Source of the DNA: Cloacimonetes bacterium UBA4175
Lineage (GTDB): Bacteria; Cloacimonadota; Cloacimonadia; Cloacimonadales; Cloacimonadaceae
NCBI GenBank assembly: GCA_002379855.1
Contig: DFUX01000055.1
Coordinates: 1 to 22,269, forward strand
Length of the DNA: 22,269 bases
Direction: 5' to 3'
This document shows positions 5,894 through 13,185 of this stretch, piece by piece. How positions within the stretch are numbered: position 1 is the first letter of the stretch; every line of letters begins with the position of its first letter. The notes under the pieces were generated by a model. That model was not told the DNA's origin. It did not search any database and saw nothing but the letters and a program-made list of their open reading frames with translations. Both the position numbers and the translations under genes were made by a program.

Positions 5894-6785
5894 AGCACTC
5901 CCTTTCTTCAGCGCCATAGACAAGATCACCATCGCCTTTTGCGCCTGGATCCTGGTCTATATGCTGGCCGGATTGGCTTTGGGCAGGACAGTTATCGAGC
6001 CCTGGCTGCATCTGCCCGCCTATCTTAGCATCCTAACCCTGGTCTTACTGATGGCCTGGGCCCAGCAGCGTTTTCCGCGGGATCGGTATCCACGCTTTGG
6101 CAGGGCGCTCAGCTTTGTGCGGGCCATCTATCCGGTACTGTTCTTCACCTATTTCTATATTTCCGGCTATGCCGTGAACCGCATCATCTTTGGAGAATGG
6201 CAGGATCCTTTCTTTTACCGTCTGGATAAAGCCCTCTTTGGCTATTATCCCTCCCTGGAATGGGGGCAGCGCTACGGGCACTGGCTGCTGCAGGAACTCA
6301 TGCACTTTGCCTATTTCTGTTACTATCCGATGATCGCCGGACTGCCTGTCTATTTCTATTTCCGCAACAAGCGCGCTTTCTCGGAACTGATCTTCGCGCT
6401 TACCTTCGTGTTCTACCTGTGCTATTTCATCTATAGCCTGCTGCCGGTGGTCGGAGGGAGATACTTCCCCGAGGCGATGGCTCTCAGCAGGGCTTACCAG
6501 GCAGGCCCCTTCACCCGCATCATGGCCTTTATCTACAACTATAGCAGGCATCTGGGCGGGGCCTTCCCCAGTTCCCACATCGCCATCAGCCTGGTGCTGA
6601 CCATCGCCGCGCTGCGCTATATCCGCCCCTGGGGCATTGCCTTCTGCGTGGTTTCCTTCTTCCTCACGCTCGCCACGGTTTACTGCCACTATCACTGGTT
6701 TGTGGATGCTTTGGGGGGAATCTTCATTGGCATTTTTGGTTATTATCTGGCGGGAATTGTTCGCGCCAGACTGGAACGGACATAG
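5865..6785 (+). CDS. PAP2_3-type membrane phosphatase/phosphotransferase
   Basis: A 306-residue polytopic membrane protein of the type-2 phosphatidic acid phosphatase superfamily. Catalytic elements are GGAFPSSH (231-238, His238 in the PSxH box) and HYHWFVDALGG (His277, Asp281), which matches the AUR1/inositol-phosphorylceramide-synthase-like branch (PAP2_3) better than classical PgpB. The likely role is dephosphorylation of a lipid phosphate or head-group transfer at the outer face of the inner membrane. The only early ATG lies inside the end of the GNAT gene, giving a 29-nt overlap with a weak AGG 5 nt upstream, so translation is probably coupled. The N-terminal 15 residues are polar and precede the first helix. 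The substrate cannot be read from sequence. Confidence 0.82.
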   Translation: MTRKSHQQTEALPFFSAIDKITIAFCAWILVYMLAGLALGRTVIEPWLHLPAYLSILTLVLLMAWAQQRFPRDRYPRFGRALSFVRAIYPVLFFTYFYISGYAVNRIIFGEWQDPFFYRLDKALFGYYPSLEWGQRYGHWLLQELMHFAYFCYYPMIAGLPVYFYFRNKRAFSELIFALTFVFYLCYFIYSLLPVVGGRYFPEAMALSRAYQAGPFTRIMAFIYNYSRHLGGAFPSSHIAISLVLTIAALRYIRPWGIAFCVVSFFLTLATVYCHYHWFVDALGGIFIGIFGYYLAGIVRARLERT

Positions 6786-6787
6786 CT

Positions 6788-7795
6788 ATGAAAGCACCGC
6801 TCACCATCCTGCTGGCGCTGCTGGGACTGACCCTGGCCGCGCGACAGCCTGTGTTGCCCATTACAAGCTACGATTATGCCCTGCCGGAAAACAACGTTTC
6901 GCCAATCTGCATCGGCATGGGCGGGCTGAATGTGACCAACACGAATGATTTCTTCGCTTCCTACACCAATCCCGCCCTGATTGGCAGCAACGACAAAAGC
7001 GCCTTACTCACCTCGTTTCGCCTGGCGGATAACGATAAGCTCACTTTCGCCCAGGCCGCCTCGCTCAGCAGCGCTCTGAACAGCAAGCAGTTCAAGTATT
7101 TCACCCTGCTCACCAAACAATCGGCCTGGACCTACCAGCCCATGGCCCGGGTACACATCAGCGAAATGCAGCAAGGGAAGGTGCTTTACTATGATTATCA
7201 GTTGGATAAGGTTCAGGCCACCCTGGCAGCTTCGGACAAATCGTGGCAGCCGATCGGCTTTGGCATGAACCTGAAGTATCTGGCGGGGCGGTTGGTCTAT
7301 CTGCATGGAGCGGATTTCATCGACGACAAGGTGCGCGGGTTTTCCTCGGACATCGGCCTCACCCTGCAGACGGGCAGCATGACCTACGGAGTGGCGGCTT
7401 ACGATCTCATTTCCCGTATGTGGTGGGAAAACTACGATGCGGTCTCGCTGCAGCGCAGGATCGCCCTGGGCGCCCAGTATCAAAGCGACAACCTGACCCT
7501 GAACGGCGGCTTGCAGGGCAAGCTTTCCCGCTCCACAGACACCACCTTCCACCTGGGCATGCAATATGGCTGGGATATGGGCGTAAGAAGGTCGGGCGGA
7601 CCCAGGACCGCGCAGGGGCTGGCTGTCAGGTTGGGGATGTACAGCCATGACTTCAGCAGCACTTCCGCCATCAACTACACCTTCGGCTCCGGCTACAACT
7701 ACAATATCCTGCGCTTTGACTTTTCGCTCAACAACAGCGGTCTCAAGATAAAAGACAGCGAATACCTCTTTTCCCTGGGAGTGGGATTGCCCTAA
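6788..7795 (+). CDS. PorV/PorQ-like outer-membrane beta-barrel protein
   Basis: 335 residues with a clear signal peptide (MKAPLTILLALLGLTLAA, cleavage near residue 18). The mature N-terminus carries IGMGGLNVTNTNDFFASYTNPALI, the GMGG...NPA signature of PorV/UPF0164-type barrels. The rest is alternating beta-strand sequence with many aromatic girdle residues, e.g. FGSGYNYNILRFDFSLNN, ending in a final strand FSLGVGLP. Members of this group sit in the outer membrane of FCB bacteria and include PorV and PorQ of type IX secretion; other members have no assigned job. No type IX secretion gene is present here, so I do not assign it to that system. It starts 2 nt after the phosphatase stop and ends 3 nt before the VWA gene, consistent with an envelope operon. 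Confidence 0.8.
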   Translation: MKAPLTILLALLGLTLAARQPVLPITSYDYALPENNVSPICIGMGGLNVTNTNDFFASYTNPALIGSNDKSALLTSFRLADNDKLTFAQAASLSSALNSKQFKYFTLLTKQSAWTYQPMARVHISEMQQGKVLYYDYQLDKVQATLAASDKSWQPIGFGMNLKYLAGRLVYLHGADFIDDKVRGFSSDIGLTLQTGSMTYGVAAYDLISRMWWENYDAVSLQRRIALGAQYQSDNLTLNGGLQGKLSRSTDTTFHLGMQYGWDMGVRRSGGPRTAQGLAVRLGMYSHDFSSTSAINYTFGSGYNYNILRFDFSLNNSGLKIKDSEYLFSLGVGLP

Positions 7796-7798
7796 GCC

Positions 7799-9772
7799 AT
7801 GGGCGGAATCAGTTTCCTTAATGCCGGCTTGCTCTTTCTGGCGGCAGCCACCATCCTGCCTTTGCTGATCTGGCTGCTCGCCAAAAAGAAGCCCAAGCGG
7901 ATCGTGTTTTCCACCCTGCGCTTCATCAAAGCCAGCCAGGAACAGGAAAAGAAGCGCACGCGGCTGAAGAACATTATCCTGCTGATCATTCGCATGCTGA
8001 TCATCCTGCTGCTGGCTTTGGCGGTGTCACGCCCGCTTTTGCAGAGCAAGCGGCTCAAGCCCTCGCGCAAGCATCCTCCCACCGCCCTCGCCATCCTGCT
8101 GGACACCAGCTTCAGCATGGACTACGTGCAGGAGGGCAAAAGCACCCTCGACCGTGCCAAGGACGCCCTGCGGCAGATCAATTCAATGTGCAACGACGAG
8201 GACAGGCTGATCCTGATCACCTCCGACGATGCCTGGAACCGCCTGCACGCCCAGATCTATGCCGGCAGGATTCCCCAGGACAGCATCGACCGGATAGGCG
8301 TCAGCTTCGACCCCTTGCCTTTGACCGATATGGCGCAACTGGCGCAAAGCAAACTGGCCGAGACCCAGCTGGCGAACCGCGAAGCCTATCTGATCACCGA
8401 CGGCCAGCGGCAGGAGTATCCCGAGCTGCCCGAGCTGAACCTGCGGGTGATCGACCTTTTCCCGGATGGGGACTTTGCCAACCTCAGTTGCCATTCCGCC
8501 CAAGTGCAAGCTCAGTTGGTGGAAAAATCACGCCGCCAGAGCATCGAATTCGTGCTCAGCAATCACGGTTCACAAGACCGCAAGGAAGTGCTGGTGAAGG
8601 TTGTTCTGGACGATGCCAAAGTGGCGGAGAAGTTCGTGGATGTGCCCGCCCGCCAGTCCGTGAAAGAAACGATCGTGATCGAACTGCGCCAGGATGGCTG
8701 GCAGAGCGGATATGTGGAAGTGATGGACGACCGTCTGATCCACGACAACCGCGCCCATTTTGCCTTTCCTTTCCGCCTTGACCCGCATATCGCGGTCATT
8801 AGCGCCAAGCCACAGTTACCGGGCTTTCTGCGCAGTTCCCTCAGCGTTTACGCGGGAGATCAGGGCAGGATCGTCCGCCTCGACCCGCGCCAGGTGAGCC
8901 TGGGCACCCTCAATCAATACCAGACCATAGTTTTCTATGCCCCAGGCCAGCTTTCGCCCAAGCTGCGGGAGATAATCGGCAGCCTGCAGAAAAGCGGGAG
9001 GGGTGCGCTGTTCTGTCTGGACAGGGGCTTGACCCCAGACTACAAAGCCGTGCTGGAGCAGACTTTTGGCCTGCGGATAGGCGCCTTCCGGGAACAGCCC
9101 AAATCCATCAGCTATGTCAACAAACACCACTTCATCACCTCTCTGATGGCGGACAAAAACCTGCGCCACAGGGAGATCAGGGACTACTGGAGCGTCAGCG
9201 GGAGCGGAGCCGCCAATCTGCTGGGAGGGGGCTCCGACATCTTTGCCCTGGCCAAAGAAAACCTGGTGCTTTGGTCCTTTGACCTTGCCAGCCCTACCAA
9301 CAGCTTTTTCCTGGATGCCGCCTATGCCGTGCTGGCCTATCGCAGCCTGGAATACGTGAGCGCCGCCATCGCTACGGGAGAAACCCGCAAAATCGGGGAC
9401 ATGGTGAGCGCCTCCAGCATCACTTTACCCGACGGCAGCGCCATTGAACTGGCTTCCCGCAGCCACCGGCTTTCCAGCCCCGGACTTTATACACTCAGCC
9501 AGCCCGAAGGCCCCGGCACAGTGATCGCCGTGGATCACGACCAAAGCGAAAGCGACTTTGAAAACATGGATCTGGCTGCCTTAAAATACATCAAAGTCCT
9601 GCCCGACAAGTGGCAGGATACCCTTTTCCACACCCGCCTGGGACACGATCTCTGGAAATGGCTGTTGGGCGCGGCATTGTTGCTGCTGGCTTTGGAGATC
9701 ATTCTGGTAAAAGCGGAGGAACTGCGTCCCAATGCGGCGTCGGCACCCAATACCGAGGGAGGAGAAAAATGA
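7799..9772 (+). CDS. BatA/VWA-domain membrane protein
   Basis: 657 residues. The N-terminus is a BatA-type (aerotolerance regulator N-terminal) module: a first helix (residues 6-26), the basic KKKPKRIVFSTLRFIK segment, and a second helix near 58-79. A von Willebrand A domain follows with a complete MIDAS start, DTSFS at 102-106. The middle (about 325-520) is an alpha/beta region resembling the glutamine-amidotransferase-like domain of related proteins, without a recognisable catalytic triad. A C-terminal helix (WKWLLGAALLLLALEIILV) anchors it again. The topology suggests a large periplasmic or cytoplasmic domain between membrane anchors. The family role is unclear: envelope integrity or stress, often beside MoxR ATPases, which are absent here. 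It overlaps dxs by 4 nt. Confidence 0.85.
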   Translation: MGGISFLNAGLLFLAAATILPLLIWLLAKKKPKRIVFSTLRFIKASQEQEKKRTRLKNIILLIIRMLIILLLALAVSRPLLQSKRLKPSRKHPPTALAILLDTSFSMDYVQEGKSTLDRAKDALRQINSMCNDEDRLILITSDDAWNRLHAQIYAGRIPQDSIDRIGVSFDPLPLTDMAQLAQSKLAETQLANREAYLITDGQRQEYPELPELNLRVIDLFPDGDFANLSCHSAQVQAQLVEKSRRQSIEFVLSNHGSQDRKEVLVKVVLDDAKVAEKFVDVPARQSVKETIVIELRQDGWQSGYVEVMDDRLIHDNRAHFAFPFRLDPHIAVISAKPQLPGFLRSSLSVYAGDQGRIVRLDPRQVSLGTLNQYQTIVFYAPGQLSPKLREIIGSLQKSGRGALFCLDRGLTPDYKAVLEQTFGLRIGAFREQPKSISYVNKHHFITSLMADKNLRHREIRDYWSVSGSGAANLLGGGSDIFALAKENLVLWSFDLASPTNSFFLDAAYAVLAYRSLEYVSAAIATGETRKIGDMVSASSITLPDGSAIELASRSHRLSSPGLYTLSQPEGPGTVIAVDHDQSESDFENMDLAALKYIKVLPDKWQDTLFHTRLGHDLWKWLLGAALLLLALEIILVKAEELRPNAASAPNTEGGEK

Positions 9773-11631
9773 TTTTGGAAAACATAAAAGACCCCGCCGC
9801 CATCCGCAAGCTGAAACAGAAAGAGCTCGACCTGCTTGCCACTGAGGTGCGCAAACGCATCGTGGAAGTTTCTTCGCAAAACGGCGGGCATCTGGCCCCC
9901 AGCCTTGGCGCGGTGGAGATAGCCATCTCGCTGCTCCACAGCTTTGATCCCCTCAAAGACAGGATTGTCTGGGATGTGGGACACCAAAGCTATGCCTGGA
10001 AGATACTTACCGGACGCAACGAGCGTTTCGACACCCTGCGCAGACTGGGCGGGATCAGCGGCTTCACCAACCGGGATGAGAGTCCCTATGACGCCTTCAG
10101 CACCGGACACAGCAGCACCTCCGTCTCCGCGGCCCTGGGCATCGCCTGCGCCAAAGAGCATCTGCGCGAAAACAACCACAGCGTAGCCGTGATCGGGGAC
10201 GGCGCCCTCACGGGGGGCATGAGCTTTGAAGCCCTCAACCATGCCGGACACCTGCAAAAGGACAAGTTTCTGATCATCCTCAACGATAACAGCATGTCCA
10301 TCTCCAAAAATGTGGGCGGCTTGCAGAAATACATGGCGCGGATGCTGGCCAGCAAACCTTACAATGCCATCAAAAAGCAGGTCTGGGAACTCAGCGAAAA
10401 CCTGCCGGAAAACGTGCGCCGGCGCTTCATCCTGGGAGCGCAAAAGATTGAGGAATCCATGATTAACATCCTGGTTCCCAATATCATTTTTGAAGACCTG
10501 GGCTTAAAGTATTTGGGCCCCATCGACGGGCACGACATCAAACAGCTTTGCACCATGTTCAGGCGCATCAAACGCTACATGGTGGGGCCGGTGCTGCTGC
10601 ACGTGGTCACCCAAAAAGGCAGGGGTTACAGCCCGGCGGAGCAGGACGCCTCCCGATTCCACGGGGTGGGGCCTTTTGAGAGCAAGACCGGACAGACAAT
10701 TTGCAGCGGCAGCGAAAGCTGGAGCGAGGTGTTTGGCAACAGCCTCTGCAGGATTGCCAGAGAGAACAGGAAAGTGGTGGCAATCACCGCCGCCATGGCG
10801 GATGGAACGGGTCTCGCGCCCTTTGAGAAAGAGTTTCCCCAGCGTTTTTACGATGTGGGCATCGCCGAGCAGCACGCGGTGACCTTCGCGGCAGGCATGG
10901 CCACCAAAGGGATCAAGCCCTTTGTGGCGGTTTACAGCACCTTTTTCCAGCGCGCGCTGGACCAGATCATCCACGACGTGGCGCTGCCCAGGCTGCCTGT
11001 GGTGTTGTGCATCGACCGGGCGGGACTGGTGGGCGAGGACGGCGCCACCCACCACGGCGCCTTCGACATCTCCTACCTGAATATGGTGCCCAACCTGCAA
11101 ATCCTGGCTCCCACCACTTCCGAGGAGTTGGACGCCATGCTGCGCTATGCCGCGGGCTACCAGGACGGCCCCATCGCGATCCGCTATCCGCGGGGAATCG
11201 CCGTTTGCTCCGGCAAGCCCCTCAAGGAGTTTAGCCCCGGCAAGGCCAAAACCATCCACAAAGGCAAAAAAATAGCCCTGCTGGCTGCCGGAGACACCCT
11301 CGGCCTGGCCAGCGAGATCTGGCAAAAGCTGAAGGACAAGGGGCATCAGCCCTGGCTGGTCAACCTTATCAGCCTCAAACCTTTGGATGAGGAACTGCTG
11401 CTGGAGGTCGGCGGCGGTTGCCAGCATGTTTTCACCTTTGAAAGCAATTCCGTCATCGGCGGGATAGGTTCCCGCATCGCCCAAATCCTGGCGGAACAAG
11501 CTTGCAAGGTGGTCAACTTTGGCTATCCCGACCACTTTGTCACCCACGGCAAAATATCCGAGTTGCACGATCTTATCGGCTTCACGGCAGATAAACTGCT
11601 GGCGGACATCGAGGCCAGGCTGGACGGATGA
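9769..11631 (+). CDS. dxs: 1-deoxy-D-xylulose-5-phosphate synthase
   Basis: This 620-residue thiamine-diphosphate enzyme condenses pyruvate and glyceraldehyde 3-phosphate, the first step of the MEP isoprenoid pathway. Motifs include WDVGHQSYAWKILTGR, the ThDP/Mg motif GDGALTGG (143-150) with NDNSMSIS downstream, DGHD, the catalytic AEQHAVTFAAGMA (Glu367), YSTFFQRALDQI and DRAGLVGEDGATHHGAFD. Length is normal for DXS. The reading frame is open upstream to 9610, but that part lies inside the VWA gene and has no DXS homology. The ATG at 9769 follows GGAGGAG and gives an ATGA overlap with the upstream stop. It also overlaps mnmE by 4 nt, so translational coupling is likely on both sides. Confidence 0.97.
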   Translation: MILENIKDPAAIRKLKQKELDLLATEVRKRIVEVSSQNGGHLAPSLGAVEIAISLLHSFDPLKDRIVWDVGHQSYAWKILTGRNERFDTLRRLGGISGFTNRDESPYDAFSTGHSSTSVSAALGIACAKEHLRENNHSVAVIGDGALTGGMSFEALNHAGHLQKDKFLIILNDNSMSISKNVGGLQKYMARMLASKPYNAIKKQVWELSENLPENVRRRFILGAQKIEESMINILVPNIIFEDLGLKYLGPIDGHDIKQLCTMFRRIKRYMVGPVLLHVVTQKGRGYSPAEQDASRFHGVGPFESKTGQTICSGSESWSEVFGNSLCRIARENRKVVAITAAMADGTGLAPFEKEFPQRFYDVGIAEQHAVTFAAGMATKGIKPFVAVYSTFFQRALDQIIHDVALPRLPVVLCIDRAGLVGEDGATHHGAFDISYLNMVPNLQILAPTTSEELDAMLRYAAGYQDGPIAIRYPRGIAVCSGKPLKEFSPGKAKTIHKGKKIALLAAGDTLGLASEIWQKLKDKGHQPWLVNLISLKPLDEELLLEVGGGCQHVFTFESNSVIGGIGSRIAQILAEQACKVVNFGYPDHFVTHGKISELHDLIGFTADKLLADIEARLDG

Positions 11632-12980
11632 TGCCTTCCCAGCAGGAAGCGATCTGCGCGCAGATCACCGCTCCCGGCTATTCCGCCGTTAGCCTCATCC
11701 GGGTCAGCGGCAGGGACAGCATCGAAATCGTCGCCAAATTTTTCCGCCCCCGTGGCAAACTGCTCAAGCTGACCTCCCAAGGCTTAATATTGGGCAGTTT
11801 TTACGACCGCGGGGGCTTTCCTTTGGATCAGGTGCTTTGCGCCGTTTTCCGCGCGCCCGCCAGCTACACCGGAGAGGATTGCGTGGAAATTTCCTGCCAC
11901 GGAAATCCGGAGATTGTGGCGCGGGTGCTGGAAAACCTCTTGCTGGAAGCCCGCCTTGCCCGCCCCGGGGAGTTCACCCTGCGCGCCTTGCTCAACGGCA
12001 AGATGGATCTTGTCCAGGCGGAAGCCGTGAACGACCTCATCCTCGCCACCGGAAGCCTGGCGGGAACGGCCGCCCTGATGCAAGTGCGGGGACTGCTTTC
12101 CAGCCATCTCGGGGAGCTGCTGGAGCAAATCACCGCGGCACGCCTGCGCTGCGAACTGGCCATCGATTTTGCCGATCAGGATTTGCCCCAGATCGATCTG
12201 GACGATCTGCGCCAGAGGATAAACGCCATTTTGGAGCAAACCCGCCTGCTGCAAAGTGAAGGCCGCCAGGGCAGGATCATCCGCGAGGGCATCCGCGTGC
12301 TGATTGCAGGCCCCCCGAACTCCGGTAAATCCTCTCTTTTCAACGCGTTCCTCCGTTACAACAGGGCCATCGTAACCCCCCATCCCGGCACCACGCGCGA
12401 CTATCTGGAAGAAAGGGTCGCTTTGCGGGGATACACCCTCATCCTCACCGACACCGCCGGACTGCGCGACACCCGGGATAGCATCGAGCGGCAGGGCATC
12501 GAGCGTTCTTTCGAGCTGATGCGTTCCGCAGACCTGATCCTGCATTTAAGCCCGGCGGATCAAGCGCGGCAAGGCGCCGAAGATTCTCTCATCCCGACGG
12601 AATTCCACCCCAAAACCCTGTGGCTGCTCAGCAAGAGCGACCTTGCCAGCCCTGACCTGGCCGCTTCCGGCTGCCTACCCGTCACCGTTATGCGGGAGGA
12701 TGGCTTGGATCAGCTCAAAGCCGCCATCCTGGAGCGTTTCCAACTCCAGCAGCCTGATCTGCGCCGTCCTCTGGTCACCAATGCCCGCCATCTGGCCGCT
12801 TTGCAAAGATGCGAGGATGCCCTCGTAAAAGCGCTGGATTCGCTGCGGGAGGAGGCGGGATTCGAGTTCACCGCTTTCGATCTGATCGCCGCCAGCAAGG
12901 CTCTGGAAGAGATTTTGGGGGTGATCAGCAGCGACGATTTGCTTGAGCGCATCTTTTCCAATTTTTGTATCGGAAAGTAG
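11628..12980 (+). CDS. mnmE: tRNA uridine-5-carboxymethylaminomethyl modification GTPase MnmE
   Basis: This 450-residue GTPase works with MnmG to modify the wobble uridine of certain tRNAs. The N-terminal folate-binding domain includes SYTGEDCVEISCHGNPEI and RPGEFTLRALLNGKMDLVQAEAV. The G domain has G1 GPPNSGKSS (228-236), the PHPGTTRDYLEE switch and G3 DTAGLRDT. The usual NKxD of G4 reads SKSD in LWLLSKSDLA, a mild departure. The C-terminus ends in FCIGK, the CxGK motif essential for the modification reaction. The start is the first of two adjacent ATGs (11628), overlapping the dxs stop; the second (11631) would shorten the protein by one residue. It is the last gene of the operon. MnmG is not in the window. 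Confidence 0.97.
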   Translation: MMPSQQEAICAQITAPGYSAVSLIRVSGRDSIEIVAKFFRPRGKLLKLTSQGLILGSFYDRGGFPLDQVLCAVFRAPASYTGEDCVEISCHGNPEIVARVLENLLLEARLARPGEFTLRALLNGKMDLVQAEAVNDLILATGSLAGTAALMQVRGLLSSHLGELLEQITAARLRCELAIDFADQDLPQIDLDDLRQRINAILEQTRLLQSEGRQGRIIREGIRVLIAGPPNSGKSSLFNAFLRYNRAIVTPHPGTTRDYLEERVALRGYTLILTDTAGLRDTRDSIERQGIERSFELMRSADLILHLSPADQARQGAEDSLIPTEFHPKTLWLLSKSDLASPDLAASGCLPVTVMREDGLDQLKAAILERFQLQQPDLRRPLVTNARHLAALQRCEDALVKALDSLREEAGFEFTAFDLIAASKALEEILGVISSDDLLERIFSNFCIGK

Positions 12981-13020
12981 CCTCCCTTTTGCCTATCATA
13001 CTGCGCCGCAACCGATTAAC

Positions 13021-13073
13021 CCATCATCCTTAGGTCATCCTTATAAATTATAAGGTTGACCCCAGGAAGACCC
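13021..13073 (-). repeat. 53-nt exact inverted copy of the dispersed element (truncated copy 2)
   Basis: The reverse complement is identical to 472-524 over all 53 nt, including the ttataa-centred palindrome. The 32-nt spacer and small ORF that follow in the other copies are missing: beyond 13021 the minus strand runs into the mnmE stop codon, with only a possible remnant (AAAAGGGAGG at about 12981-12990). A tggccctcat block lies on the outer side here (13105-13114 reversed) and also upstream of copy 1 (441-450), so similarity extends in pieces. The element sits exactly between two convergent genes. Confidence 0.8.
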
Positions 13074-13140
13074 CTGCCTGGCCGACTCTTGGCTGGCGGG
13101 TGGATATGAGGGCCAGCCGGGCGGGCTGCCGGACGCAAAC

Positions 13141-13166
13141 AAGAGGGCGGCACGTGCCATCCTCTT
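13141..13166 (-). terminator. Possible terminator hairpin after leuS
   Basis: The arms AAGAGG/CCTCTT (13141-13146 and 13161-13166) enclose a GGCAC/GTGCC stem with two-base interior mismatches, giving a strong GC-rich hairpin 19 nt beyond the leuS stop. On the minus strand only a short TTGTTTG follows rather than a clean T-run, so it may be a weak or factor-assisted terminator. It lies between convergent genes and could act on either. Confidence 0.4.
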
Positions 13167-13185
13167 GCCGTCCAATTAGTTTGCT

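Noticed and set aside
6788..7795. Assignment of the barrel protein to type IX secretion
   Set aside because: The GMGG...NPA signature is shared by several unrelated outer-membrane barrels, and no other type IX gene is present in the window.
9610..9768. N-terminal extension of DXS
   Set aside because: This part is the end of the VWA gene in another frame. DXS homology and a strong Shine-Dalgarno sequence begin at 9769.
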